From: Heyndrickxia vini
GTDB lineage: Bacteria > Bacillota > Bacilli > Bacillales > Bacillaceae_C
Assembly (NCBI RefSeq): GCF_016772275.1
Contig: NZ_CP065425.1
Location: 2,758,653 to 2,822,652 of the forward strand
Reading direction: 5' to 3'
Length of the DNA stretch: 64,000 nucleotides
In this document: one piece after another, positions 33,037 to 42,570 of the stretch
Layout: each line of letters starts with the position of its first letter
Position numbering within the stretch: the first letter of the stretch is position 1
Position numbers and translations under genes: made by a program
Notes under the pieces: generated by a model
Told to the model about the DNA's origin: nothing
Database searches by the model: none
The model's input: the letters and a program-made list of their open reading frames with translations, nothing else

Positions 33037-33423
33037 TTACTCCTTGTTTTCTTGATTCGGTAAATCCATTTCAAATAGCTTCTTCTCATTTAATAGAACA
33101 CTTAGTTTCCCATTATCTGTTTGAATAACTGGCATTTTCCCTTGCCAGCTGGAAGAAACCAATTTTGATAATAAGTTGGAGCTTGATAGGCCCGATATTA
33201 CTCGAGATAAATCTATCTGGGAATTTTCCTTTTTAAGTTTATTTACATTGATACTTCCAAACAAATTAGCTAAATTTTCATTTATAGAAGTAACTGTCTT
33301 TTCAATCCCCTGATTAATTGATTCCACCAGATGGTTTACTTGATCTTGGTTGAGATTTGATAATGAATCTCCATCAACACTCATTTGGAATTCACCATCT
33401 TTTCCTTTCATCTCCTCATTCAT
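33037..33423 (-). CDS. Hypothetical protein, 128 aa, presumed spore associated
   Basis: Soluble, starting MNEEMKGKDGEFQMSVDGDS with GGGGGTGAT upstream. A helical middle (NHLVESINQGIEKTVTSINE) precedes LSRVISGLSSSNLLSKLVSS and a beta-rich end with VIQTDNGKLSVLLNEKK. It heads the three-gene group downstream and is divergent from the glycosyltransferase at 33679. Function unknown; the spore link is by location. Confidence 0.6.
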   Translation of the reverse strand: MNEEMKGKDGEFQMSVDGDSLSNLNQDQVNHLVESINQGIEKTVTSINENLANLFGSINVNKLKKENSQIDLSRVISGLSSSNLLSKLVSSSWQGKMPVIQTDNGKLSVLLNEKKLFEMDLPNQENKE

Positions 33424-33678
33424 TAACTATCACCCCCTGACTATTACTTATAGGGTATTAATCACATGGACAATTCGTTTCCGCATTTAATGGAGTGCAT
33501 TCGCATATTTTTACTAGTTTAGAAGGTAATATGCCTATTATTCTATTGCTATTAACTATCGAAAATAGGAAGGAGTCTATAAAATTCTCTTTTATAAACC
33601 TAGTTACTTAAAACTATGCTTTTGTCTGATTTCACTATTTCTATAATTGAATATTGTATTGAGGAAGGAGTGATCTTA

Positions 33679-34662
33679 ATGAAAATTATTCATGGGCCGA
33701 CTGAAATAGCGGGCCAAATTGGAATTCTTTGTAATCAATTGCGTAAAAATGGTTATCTTGTTGGAGGATATAATTGGTTTCACACGTACCTGAATTATAA
33801 AAGTCATATTATTAACACCGATCTATTTGAAATCGGACCGGAAATTCCAAATTATATTAAACACATGGACATCTTCCATTTTCATAATGGTGAGTCATTT
33901 ATACAGGGGTTTGGCGATTTACCGCTAATTAAAATGTCAGGAAAAAAAATGCTGATGCATCATTGGGGAAGTGATGTTCGAAATACTGAAATAACAAGAA
34001 AGTTAAGCCCATATCCGCTTCCTCCAAGTTATTTTTCCGACGATGAAATTCACGCGCGGCTGGAAACTACCTCAAAATATATTGACACAGCTATTGTTCA
34101 AGACTACGAGTTATTACCGTATGTAAAAGATTATTATAAAAATGTGCATGTCATGCCCCTTGCTTTTGATATTCATAAATATGAACCATCTTATCCACGA
34201 ATTGATAATGACAATCCATTACTTATCCATGCACCAACGAATCGTGAATTTAAAGGATCAGAGTATATTGAACAAGCAATTGCAAATTTAAAAGAGAAGG
34301 AAAGTTTCACATATAAAATGGTTGAAAAGATGAGTCATAAAGAAGCACTTGAAACGTACAAGGAATCTGATATTATTATCGATCAACTATTAGTTGGAAC
34401 ATACGGAATGCTCGCTGTAGAAGCAATGGCAATGGGGAAAGTTGTCGTTGGATTTATCCGAGATGATGTTCGTAATCAATTACCACTCGAACTACCAATT
34501 GTTAATGCTACACCAGATAATATACAGGAAGTTTTAGCTGATTTAATTAGTAATCCCACTAAACGCAACGAACTCGGCCAACAAGGAAGAAAATATGTCG
34601 AGGAGTATCATGCAGTTGATAAGGTAGTTAAACAACTTATTAATATATACAAAGAGTTGTAA
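33679..34662 (+). CDS. Glycosyltransferase, GT4-like (paralogue of 44591-45574)
   Basis: A 327-residue GT-B glycosyltransferase. N-terminal MKIIHGPTEIAGQIGILCNQ, then DIFHFHNGESF and KKMLMHHWGSDVR; in the C-terminal domain the nucleotide-sugar region DIIIDQLLVGTYGMLAVEAM (about 233-252) and the helix SNPTKRNELGQQGRKYV. It is clearly related, block by block, to the glycosyltransferase at 44591. The two enclose the collagen-like gene and sugar genes, so they probably build the glycan on that protein. The start was placed behind AAGGAG. Donor and acceptor are unknown. Confidence 0.88.
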   Translation: MKIIHGPTEIAGQIGILCNQLRKNGYLVGGYNWFHTYLNYKSHIINTDLFEIGPEIPNYIKHMDIFHFHNGESFIQGFGDLPLIKMSGKKMLMHHWGSDVRNTEITRKLSPYPLPPSYFSDDEIHARLETTSKYIDTAIVQDYELLPYVKDYYKNVHVMPLAFDIHKYEPSYPRIDNDNPLLIHAPTNREFKGSEYIEQAIANLKEKESFTYKMVEKMSHKEALETYKESDIIIDQLLVGTYGMLAVEAMAMGKVVVGFIRDDVRNQLPLELPIVNATPDNIQEVLADLISNPTKRNELGQQGRKYVEEYHAVDKVVKQLINIYKEL

Positions 34663-34693
34663 GAAGAAATGACTTAAACGGAGGAATTATGTA

Positions 34694-35386
34694 ATGATTC
34701 ATGAATCAGTAATCTTCGGTAAAAATGTAACCTTCGGTGAAAATATTATAATTGAGGACAACGTAATAATTGGTGATAACGTGACAATTGGAAACAATGT
34801 TACCATTAAGGCAAACACGAAGATTGGAAACGGTGTTCAAATAAATGATTTAACTATATTAGGTAAAGGGACTTCTACAAATAAGAAAATGGCTAGAAAA
34901 CCATCTAATAGTGCAGATCCCCTTGTTGTTGAGGATGGGGTAATCATAGGATGTAATTGTGTTATTTATCGAACCGTTTTACTTGAAAAAGGTGTGTTTG
35001 TAGGAGATTTATCAAGCATACGTGAAAATGTCACAGTTGGTATGGATAGTATTATTGGCAGGAATGTTATGGTTGAAAACAAAACAAACATTGGAAAACG
35101 GGTTACTATTCAAACTGGATGTTATATTACAGCCGATATGATCATTGAAGATGAAGTTTTCTTTGGTCCTTGCTGCTCAACATCTAATGATAAATATATG
35201 GGAATGGGAAATTTTGAACATCAAGGTCCTATCGTGAAAAAAGGAGCAAAAATCGGTAATAATGCAACACTTCTTCCGGCAATTGTTATTGGGGAAAATT
35301 CAATTGTTGGTGCAGGAACAGTAGTAACAAAAGATGTACCCTCAAATAAAACTGTGGTGGGGAATCCAGGAAGAGTAATAAAATAA
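34694..35386 (+). CDS. Left-handed beta-helix acyltransferase (WlbB/WbpD-like)
   Basis: A 230-residue hexapeptide-repeat transferase. It begins [20 protein letters not shown] and is built of [LIV]-G-x4 repeats throughout. It closes with [20 protein letters not shown], typical of sugar N-acetyltransferases. The block [14 protein letters not shown] followed by [19 protein letters not shown] resembles WlbB/WbpD, which acetylate the 3-amino group of UDP-2-acetamido-3-amino-glucuronate. It is 40 residues longer than those, with an insert around 55-75. Function within a 2,3-diacetamido-sugar route is inferred from the DegT, Gfo/Idh and dehydrogenase genes nearby. Confidence 0.85.
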   Translation: MIHESVIFGKNVTFGENIIIEDNVIIGDNVTIGNNVTIKANTKIGNGVQINDLTILGKGTSTNKKMARKPSNSADPLVVEDGVIIGCNCVIYRTVLLEKGVFVGDLSSIRENVTVGMDSIIGRNVMVENKTNIGKRVTIQTGCYITADMIIEDEVFFGPCCSTSNDKYMGMGNFEHQGPIVKKGAKIGNNATLLPAIVIGENSIVGAGTVVTKDVPSNKTVVGNPGRVIK

Positions 35387-35409
35387 AAATTATTATGATT
35401 TTATTTTTA

Positions 35410-35452
35410 AGCTATAATCTCTAATAATCGCGGGGATTATGGCTCTTTTTTA
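35410..35452 (+). terminator. Intrinsic terminator after the acyltransferase gene
   Basis: AGCTATAATC and GATTATGGCT form a stem followed by CTTTTTT. Confidence 0.7.
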
Positions 35453-35475
35453 ATTTAAGTTTAATTTGTGCAAAG

Positions 35476-35506
35476 GAAAAAAGCTCCTTATCATTTGATA
35501 GGAAGC
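35476..35506 (-). terminator. Intrinsic terminator after the WbqC-like gene
   Basis: On the minus strand GCTTCCTATC / GATAAGGAGC is followed by TTTTTTCC, 25 bases past the stop. Confidence 0.82.
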
Positions 35507-35530
35507 CTGTATTTCCACTCTAAATCGGCA

Positions 35531-36214
35531 TTACGTAATGATTTGTCTTGTTAAATATTGTTTTGCATTGGGACCACAATTAAAAAATAAATCCAAAATA
35601 GATAAGTTTTTTATAAATTTTCCCCATCTTTGAGGATAGACTGGGTGATTAAACTTCTGATAAACAATATTAATATGACTGTTTTGGAACGATTCAGCAT
35701 CAATATATGATTTTGCACCTTCTCCTGATAAATATGTGTCAGCCCCCAAAGCATTACATATACTAACAAGTTTAGTATTCTTTTTACCATGAACTCCACT
35801 TAATTCAGATGAGCGTACCATAGGTGTCTTTATGTCCAGATAATTTCGAATAAATTCGATTAATTCTAAATTAAAATCCACTAATTTTGGACCCGCGTGT
35901 TTGTACAAATTTAATAATTCTGGTGAAATGAGTTCCCAATAATCCGATTTTGCATAGCACCCTTGCATAGAACAAAGATGTTTTTGTTTCCAATTCACCT
36001 GATTATTAAGTTCGATATCTTTAATAATCGCCTTCTTATTTAAAATCGGTATAGCTAAGGAAATTTCACCATTCGATCCCTTTATCACATTCCTTCTTTC
36101 AGCTTTATTAGAACATAAAACATCATCTAATAGTACAAAGACATCACAAGATAACATTTTATGAAAAAATCCAATCCATGGAATATAATTTGGCTGATGA
36201 ATCCCAACAATCAT
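35531..36214 (-). CDS. WbqC-family protein
   Basis: A 227-residue WbqC-like protein. The N-terminus IVGIHQPNYIPWIGFFHKML is the family signature (H-Q-P-x-Y-x-P), and LLDDVLCSNKAERRNVIKG and DTYLSGEGAKSYID also match. WbqC proteins occur in O-antigen and glycan clusters next to DegT and sugar-modifying genes; their reaction is unknown. It is the last of three minus-strand genes (methyltransferase, LpxC-like, WbqC-like) with gaps of 37 and 46 nt. Confidence 0.88.
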   Translation of the reverse strand: MIVGIHQPNYIPWIGFFHKMLSCDVFVLLDDVLCSNKAERRNVIKGSNGEISLAIPILNKKAIIKDIELNNQVNWKQKHLCSMQGCYAKSDYWELISPELLNLYKHAGPKLVDFNLELIEFIRNYLDIKTPMVRSSELSGVHGKKNTKLVSICNALGADTYLSGEGAKSYIDAESFQNSHINIVYQKFNHPVYPQRWGKFIKNLSILDLFFNCGPNAKQYLTRQIIT

Positions 36215-36251
36215 GAAATATGAATCCCTCCGAAAATGACTTATTACTATT

Positions 36252-37082
36252 TCATCTGTTCAATAACCGGACCATATCAATATTCGCACTATGCCCACTT
36301 CTAAATCCGATAAAATGCCCTTTAATTGGTTTTCCCAATAACATTAAATCCCCCACTAAATCTAATACTTTATGTCTTGCAATTTCATTACTCCATCGAA
36401 GCTTAGTTTTATCACTGGGAATCATCAAACATTTTTTGATATTTTCTCCAAATAATTGCATCATAGAATCATATTCACTATCCAAAATAAATGATCGAGC
36501 TTTAGCAAATTCTGATAAAGATTGATCATCCTTCGCTGTTGAAAAATGAGCTAATTGGGTAGGTATTTCTTTGTCCGGATAATTAAGAAGATAGGTTATT
36601 GAAAAGTTAGTAGATGGAAGTCCTAAGAGGAGTGAATCATATCGGTTTCCCCCTTTTGTTTCAAAACTGTCTAGTACCCAGAGTGGCTCTTTAACGGCTA
36701 TAAATTTTTTTGGAGCTGTTTGAGTTATTGGAACAGCTTCTAATAGTGCTTGCATAAATCCCCAGCTGCTAAAATCGGAAATGACAGGTAAATATGGACA
36801 ATTCAAATGAATACGGATATTGGTAATTTCTAATGCTGCGATTGCTGCTAAAACATGTTCTGTATGTTCAATATATACCCCATCTTTCATTAAAGATGAC
36901 CATCGTTTGTTAACAAAGGCATAGTTAGGCAGACATTCAACTTCCGGTTTTTCCAGTAAATCATTGCGAATAAAAACAATCCCTGTATCTGGTTTTGCAG
37001 GTTCAAACATTACTGTAGATTGGCACGATCCATTAATAGCCATACCTGACACTTCGGATGGAAACGTTATTGTTTTTTGCAA
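36252..37082 (-). CDS. LpxC-like UDP-3-O-acyl-GlcNAc deacetylase homologue
   Basis: A 276-residue LpxC-family protein, complete and with catalytic residues. The N-terminal domain contains PAKPDTGIVFIRNDL and IEHTEHVLAAIAALEITNIR, with the Glu-His pair (catalytic base and Zn ligand). The C-terminal domain has FAKARSFILDSEYD, then IARHKVLDLVGDLMLLGKPI with the second Zn His and Asp (HKxxDxxGD), and FRSGHSANIDM with the conserved His. LpxC normally deacetylates UDP-3-acyl-GlcNAc in lipid A synthesis, which Gram-positives lack. Here a related UDP-amino-sugar deacetylation for spore-surface glycan is inferred. Confidence 0.88.
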   Translation of the reverse strand: MQKTITFPSEVSGMAINGSCQSTVMFEPAKPDTGIVFIRNDLLEKPEVECLPNYAFVNKRWSSLMKDGVYIEHTEHVLAAIAALEITNIRIHLNCPYLPVISDFSSWGFMQALLEAVPITQTAPKKFIAVKEPLWVLDSFETKGGNRYDSLLLGLPSTNFSITYLLNYPDKEIPTQLAHFSTAKDDQSLSEFAKARSFILDSEYDSMMQLFGENIKKCLMIPSDKTKLRWSNEIARHKVLDLVGDLMLLGKPIKGHFIGFRSGHSANIDMVRLLNR

Positions 37083-37128
37083 CTATATCACCTCCAAAAA
37101 GTTATGAATTTCCTCAAACAAACTACAA

Positions 37129-37749
37129 CTATTTATACATGACAATTGTGAAATCATTAATTTTATAGGAATGATATAGATTGACCTTATTAGTAAAACC
37201 AAAACACAATTTTAGAATGTCAATTGGGTTATAACATGCATTTATTGATTCCATGTCATGACTAGGTGTATTAGTTGTTAATAAATTGAAAGCAATGCCT
37301 TTATTACATAGTTCATACATTTTTTTAATATTTTGCTTTAGATAATCGTCCATGTTTGTATTCGGCAGTACTATATTGAAAGTTCCCGAGGCAACCACAT
37401 AATCATATTTTTTCTTAGTTTCAAGTTCAAAAAGTGATTTATTAATAAAATCACATTCTGGAAATTTCTTACTTGCAAACTTTATAAAATTTGGTTGAAT
37501 ATCTAAACCAGAATACTGAACATTCACAAAGTTATTCTCCGATATATAATTATAAAAATGTGCCAATCCGCACCCAACATCAAGTAAAGAAATTTCTTTT
37601 GTATCTTCTTCAAAAAGTTTAGTAAGATATTGAAATCTTATTTTTTGACTTTCTGAGCTTCCCCATTGTAAATCCTTAAAAGTATCTGTTATTTCCTCAA
37701 CTTCATAAAATTTTTCCGTAAAATCCTTGTAATTATTATTTGTATCCAT
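37129..37749 (-). CDS. SAM-dependent methyltransferase, class I
   Basis: A 206-residue class I methyltransferase. Motif I is SLLDVGCGLAHFYNYI (about 54-69), followed by motif II YSGLDIQPNFIKFA and motif IV YDYVVASGTFNIV. The substrate cannot be told from sequence. It heads the small minus-strand operon with LpxC-like and WbqC-like genes, so sugar O- or N-methylation is plausible, as found on other exosporium glycans (e.g. anthrose). AGGAGG precedes ATG. Confidence 0.88.
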   Translation of the reverse strand: MDTNNNYKDFTEKFYEVEEITDTFKDLQWGSSESQKIRFQYLTKLFEEDTKEISLLDVGCGLAHFYNYISENNFVNVQYSGLDIQPNFIKFASKKFPECDFINKSLFELETKKKYDYVVASGTFNIVLPNTNMDDYLKQNIKKMYELCNKGIAFNLLTTNTPSHDMESINACYNPIDILKLCFGFTNKVNLYHSYKINDFTIVMYK

Positions 37750-38117
37750 TAAAGAACCTCCTACAATTTTTGATTGGCAAGTTTAATTCTAGAAAAATCC
37801 CTTCAACTTAGTTCTATTCATTTTATTAAGGGTTCTTGGATTCCGTGTATTATGCTGTTCTAAAATTATTTGAGAAAGTTTATCAAAGAATTACTTCACC
37901 CCTAATAATTTACAAAATATATTGATTCACCTATTTTTTATCTTTTTTAGGTACAATCAGGACCTGTTATTAATTTACCTTTTTATAAATCTTCCAAAAA
38001 ATGTGCGTAAAGTCTGGTATTTCCGTCGATACAGATTATATTAACTTTCGTAATATATTCTATGCTTCAATCTTTTCATATGAGGAAGCAACTTAATAGA
38101 AAAGGAGGTTAATATAA

Positions 38118-40034
38118 TTGTCATTACAGAATCTAATTGTCAATGGGGATTTCGAGACAGGTAATTTATCCCCATGGATCTCACTAAACGCAGTTCCCAC
38201 TATTTCTTTCTCCCATTCCGGTTATTATTCCGCCATGTTATCGGGTGATGCTTTAAATTCCTATATTGGTCAATTTGTTCCGGTTGTTGCTGGACAAAGT
38301 TATGAACTTCTTGTTTCATTAGCCAAAATCGGCGCTAACCCCTCACCGCCTGTAACTGTTCAAGTAACATATTTTGACAGTCTATTTAATTTTCTTGGGT
38401 TCGGTAGACTTACAAATATAGTCGCTGAACGAGTACCTAATGTTGAGGACAATGTTACATGGCTAGAAGTCTATCAAACTACAACACCTGCTCCACTTGG
38501 AGCCACCCAAGCTTTTGTATTAATAAACAAACTACCACAATTAGGAAGTGCTGATATTTTAGTTGATGATGTATCATTGATTGCTGCCGATATATTTGGA
38601 CCTGTTGGACCATCTGGACCGACTGGACCGACTGGACCTACCGGACCTACCGGACCGACTGGACCTACCGGACCGACTGGACCGACTGGACCTACTGGAC
38701 CTACCGGACCGACTGGACCTACCGGACCTACCGGACCTACCGGACCTACCGGACCGACTGGACCTACTGGGGCCACTGGACCGACTGGACCTACTGGACC
38801 GACTGGAGCCACTGGGGCCACTGGACCTACTGGACCTACCGGGGCCACTGGACCTACCGGACCGACTGGACCTACTGGAACTACCGGACCTACCGGACCG
38901 ACTGGACCGACTGGAGCCACTGGACCGACTGGAGCCACTGGACCGACCGGCGCTACTGGACCGACTGGAGCCACTGGACCGACCGGCGCTACTGGACCGA
39001 CTGGGTACCACTGGACCGACTGAACCACTGGACCGACTGGAGCCACTGGACCGACTGGAGCCACTGGACCGACTGGACGGACCGACTGGAGCCACTGGAC
39101 CGACTGGAGCCACTGGACCGACCGGACTGGACCGACTGGAGCCACTGGACCGACCGGCGCTACTGGACCGACTGGAGCCACTGGACCGACTGGCGCCACT
39201 GGACCGACTGGACCGACTGGAGCCACTGGACCGACTGGCGCTACTGGACCGACTGGAGCCACTGGACCGACTGGAGCCACTGGACCGACTGGCGCTACTG
39301 GACCGACTGGAGCCACTGGACCGACTGGAGCCACTGGACCGACTGGCGCTACTGGACCGACTGGAGCCACTGGACCGACTGGAGCCACTGGACCGACTGG
39401 CGCTACTGGACCGACTGGAGCCACTGGACCGACTGGAGCCACTGGACCGACTGGCGCTACTGGACCGACTGGAGCCACTGGACCGACTGGAGCCACTGGA
39501 CCGACTGGCGCTACTGGACCGACTGGAGCCACTGGACCGACTGGCGCTACTGGACCGACTGGCGCTACTGGACCGACTGGGGCCACTGGACCGACTGGCG
39601 CTACTGGACCGACTGGGGCCACTGGACCGACTGGCGCAGGTTTACAAGCCGCATACGCCGCTCGGAATACAACTGGCGGACTTATAGCTGTTGGCGGAAC
39701 AATACCATTTGCAACAACAGAAAATTCATTTGGAACAGCAATTACTCATCCAACTGCAACAACCTTTAACTTAAATGCTCCAGGAAATTACGCCGTAAGA
39801 GTCTTCATTTACACTGCAACATTAAGTGCATTAGGCGGAGTGACAATAAACCTGAACGGTACCCCTGTTGGTGGCGTAGTATCCCTATTAACAGTTGGTG
39901 CCCCAATTGTTACAGAAACCATTGTTAATGTAACTGTTACGATACCATCAACAATAACTGTCACTGTAACAGGTTTAGCATTAACACTTGCAACTGGAAC
40001 TGGCGGACATATTCAAATCGAAAAATTAAATTAA
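38118..40034 (+). CDS. BclA-like collagen-like exosporium protein, frame interrupted
   Basis: Reading begins at TTG nine bases after AAGGAGG. An N-terminal beta-sandwich (CBM-like; starts [16 protein letters not shown], ends LVDDVSLIA, about 1-155) is followed by about 115 Gly-X-Y triplets, mostly GPT and GAT (38598-39636). A BclA-type C-terminal trimer domain then starts [13 protein letters not shown]. Both ends are in the same frame, but four indels in 39003-39128 (+1, -1, +1, +2 net zero) put a TGA at 39021-39023. If repaired the protein would have 638 residues. Thr in GPT/GAT are the usual O-glycosylation sites of exosporium filaments. The classic BclA N-terminal targeting motif is absent. 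Confidence 0.85.
38598..39636 (+). repeat. Collagen-type Gly-X-Y coding repeat
   Basis: The first part is nearly pure GPT (9-bp units). Later it alternates GPT and GAT (18-bp units). From about 39229 to 39540 a 54-bp higher-order unit recurs, in which every third GAT is written GGCGCTACT instead of GGAGCCACT. The block is much richer in GC than the flanks and is prone to slippage and assembly collapse. Confidence 0.93.
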
Positions 40035-40042
40035 TGTCCAAA

Positions 40043-40080
40043 TAGACTTGCAGAAATAATTTCTGCAAGTCTATTTCTTT
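40043..40080 (+). terminator. Intrinsic terminator of the collagen-like gene
   Basis: TAGACTTGCAGAAA / TTTCTGCAAGTCTA perfect hairpin followed by TTTCTTTT, nine bases after the stop. Confidence 0.9.
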
Positions 40081-40240
40081 TAGCAAATGACAATTCCAAG
40101 CTATGAAAAAGTTGAAATATATTTAAGTAATGAATTCGCCTTTTCTAAATAGCTCCTATATAAGTCCAAACGATATTAGGTAAATAAAAGTAGACTATAC
40201 GAGGACTTAATAAATACATCCAAAGGAGAGTGGGGTTTCA

Positions 40241-41332
40241 TTGATTACAATTAGCTTATGCATGATGGTAAAAAATGAAGAGGAAGTACTCGCACGTTGT
40301 CTTGATACGGTTAAGGACATTGTAGACGAAATAAACATTGTTGATACGGGTTCTACAGATAAAACAGTTGAAATTGCTAAAAAATATACGGATCGAGTCT
40401 TTTTCTTTGAATGGATTGGTAATTTTGCAGCTGGAAGAAATGAAGCTTTCAAACATGCAACGAAAGATTATATTCTTTATTTAGATGCAGATGATGTATT
40501 GCTTGAAGAAGATCAAAAGAAGTTAAAAACGTTAAAACAAACTTTAGACCCTTCCGTAGATTCAGTTTCCATGTATTATGACGCAGATACCGATGAATTT
40601 GGAAACGTGACATTACGTTATCGAAGAAATCGATTAGTTAAAAGAGAAAGAAACTTTAAATGGAGGGGAGATGGTCATGAATATCTCGAGGTATATGGAA
40701 ACGTCATTAACTCGGATATATCTATTACACATAAAAAAATCCGCCATTCCGTTGGGCTTAATTTAAATATACTACAATCAAAGTTTGACAAAGGCGATAA
40801 TTTCACAGATAGGGATTATTTTTACTTCGGAAATGAATTAAGGGAAAACGGTTACTATGAAAAAGCAATTGAGAGTTATAACGAAAATATTGCCTCAAGA
40901 ACTGCTTGGATAGAAGATAAAATATATTCTTGTATAAACAAAGCAGATTGCTATCGTTATCTAGGTGATCTAGAAAACGAACTTAGCAGCTTATTTCAGT
41001 CATTCGAATTCTCAAAAATCCCTCGTCCGGAGGCGTGTAGTAGAATCGGTTACAATTTTCAGGTAAAACAAGATTATGAGTCAGCCATCTACTGGTATAC
41101 TATTGCAACTCAGCAAATACCTGATGCCAATCAATGGAGTTTTTCCTACCCAGCCTATCATACTTGGTATCCACATTTACAAATGTGTGTTTGCTATTAC
41201 AATATCGGAAATATACAGAAATCTTACGAGCATAATGAAAAAGCAGGTCTCTTCCGCCCGCAGGATGAACGAATTGTTCAAAACAAAGCATTGCTTGAAG
41301 AAAAATTAGGAATTAAACAACAAACAAAATAA
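40241..41332 (+). CDS. GT2-family glycosyltransferase with TPR C-terminus
   Basis: A 363-residue protein. The N-terminal GT-A domain has ITISLCMMVKNEEEVLARCL (about 2-21), VDTGSTDKTVEIA and the metal-binding YILYLDADDVLL (about 81-92). The C-terminal half (about 190-355) has TPR-like helices, e.g. NGYYEKAIESYNENI and VKQDYESAIYWYTIA. The same architecture is found in SunS-type and other Bacillus protein glycosyltransferases, where TPRs hold the acceptor protein. It lies directly after the collagen-like gene, so glycosylation of that protein is likely. It starts with TTG; the distance to AAGGAG is somewhat long. Confidence 0.9.
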   Translation: MITISLCMMVKNEEEVLARCLDTVKDIVDEINIVDTGSTDKTVEIAKKYTDRVFFFEWIGNFAAGRNEAFKHATKDYILYLDADDVLLEEDQKKLKTLKQTLDPSVDSVSMYYDADTDEFGNVTLRYRRNRLVKRERNFKWRGDGHEYLEVYGNVINSDISITHKKIRHSVGLNLNILQSKFDKGDNFTDRDYFYFGNELRENGYYEKAIESYNENIASRTAWIEDKIYSCINKADCYRYLGDLENELSSLFQSFEFSKIPRPEACSRIGYNFQVKQDYESAIYWYTIATQQIPDANQWSFSYPAYHTWYPHLQMCVCYYNIGNIQKSYEHNEKAGLFRPQDERIVQNKALLEEKLGIKQQTK

Positions 41333-41465
41333 TTTTTTTCTTGTCTGCAATTTTATTATTTTTATGAAAAAAGAAGCTAATTAGTATTCCCGCCTTTACC
41401 ATTCCTTCTACACTCTCATAGAATGTGTTGATGACTTTTCAACATCCTATCAAAGGAGGAATATA

Positions 41466-42569
41466 ATGCTCCACTTAATAGATTTAAAAGAACAATATCT
41501 TTCCGTAAAAAATGAAATATTGCGGGAAATAGAAAGTGTAATAGACAATGGTCAATATATTTTAGGTCCAAAGGTTAATGAATTAGAACAGCAAATAGCA
41601 AAAAAACTTGGCACATTAGATGCAATCGCTGTTGGTAATGGAACGGATGCTTTAGTTTTAACATTGGATGCTTATGGAATCGGTGTCGGGGATGAAGTAA
41701 TCACCTCACCATTCACCTTTTTTGCTAGCGCTGAAGCAATATCCCGCGTAGGTGCCACACCGGTATTTGTAGACGTAGATCCAGAATCGTATAATATTGA
41801 TCCTTTAAAGATTGAAGAAAAAATCACTTCTAGAACAAAGGCGATTATTCCAGTTCATTTATTTGGTCAGGCAGCTGATATGGATAAGATAATGAAAATT
41901 GCAAGGAAACATAATTTAATTGTCATTGAAGATGCCTGTCAAGCATTTGGGGCCACCTATAAAGGGACTCCAGTTGGTTCCCTAGGTGATGCCGCATGCT
42001 TTTCTTTTTTTCCTACGAAAAATCTAGGTACGCTTGGAGATGGCGGCATCATTACTACTTCCGATTTAGATTTAGCAAAACAAATTAGAAAGCTTCGCAC
42101 ACACGGAACAACAAAAAAGTATTTCCATGACTCCATTGGTTATAATAGTCGACTTGATGAAATACATGCCGCAATTCTATTAGTGCTTCTAAACAAAATA
42201 GATTACTGGAATAGCAAAAGAAATGACCTAGCTAAACGATATTATGAAAAACTTTCACAAACGAATAAGCTGAAGCTACCAATTGTAAAAACCGATTGCT
42301 CCCACATCTATCATCTATTTTGTGTAGGTTCGGATAATCGCGAGAAATATTTGGAGTTATTACAAGCAAATAATATTCAATCAGGAATCTATTATCCACT
42401 TTGCCTGCATTTACAAGATGTATATTCACATTTACCGTACAAGTACGGAGATTTTCCAATAGCTGAATCTCTCTCAAATACATTATTTGCACTACCGATG
42501 TCCCCTTTTCTATCTGAAAAAGACCAAAATCATGTGATTGATGTACTTTTAAATGAGGTGAAGGGATAA
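41466..42569 (+). CDS. DegT/DnrJ/EryC1/StrS aminotransferase (WlbC/WbpE-like)
   Basis: A 367-residue PLP-dependent sugar aminotransferase. The PLP lysine is in [20 protein letters not shown] (about 179-198). The cofactor-binding [15 protein letters not shown] lies before it, and the region [13 protein letters not shown] near residue 60 binds phosphate. The N-terminus [17 protein letters not shown] and substrate loop are like WlbC/WbpE, which transfer an amino group to C3 of UDP-GlcNAc-derived 3-keto-glucuronate. It is the first gene of a four-gene operon (41466-45574). Confidence 0.92.
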   Translation: MLHLIDLKEQYLSVKNEILREIESVIDNGQYILGPKVNELEQQIAKKLGTLDAIAVGNGTDALVLTLDAYGIGVGDEVITSPFTFFASAEAISRVGATPVFVDVDPESYNIDPLKIEEKITSRTKAIIPVHLFGQAADMDKIMKIARKHNLIVIEDACQAFGATYKGTPVGSLGDAACFSFFPTKNLGTLGDGGIITTSDLDLAKQIRKLRTHGTTKKYFHDSIGYNSRLDEIHAAILLVLLNKIDYWNSKRNDLAKRYYEKLSQTNKLKLPIVKTDCSHIYHLFCVGSDNREKYLELLQANNIQSGIYYPLCLHLQDVYSHLPYKYGDFPIAESLSNTLFALPMSPFLSEKDQNHVIDVLLNEVKG

Positions 42570-42570
42570 A

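Noticed and set aside
36252-37082. Lipid A biosynthesis as explanation for the LpxC-like gene
   Set aside because: No lpxA, lpxD or lpxB-like gene is present, and every other sign is of a Gram-positive spore-former.
38474-39687. Long open frames antisense and in the +1 frame of the collagen repeat (up to 382 residues)
   Set aside because: They are by-products of the 9-bp codon periodicity; no ribosome sites, and translations are simple repeats such as APVGPV or DRLEPL.
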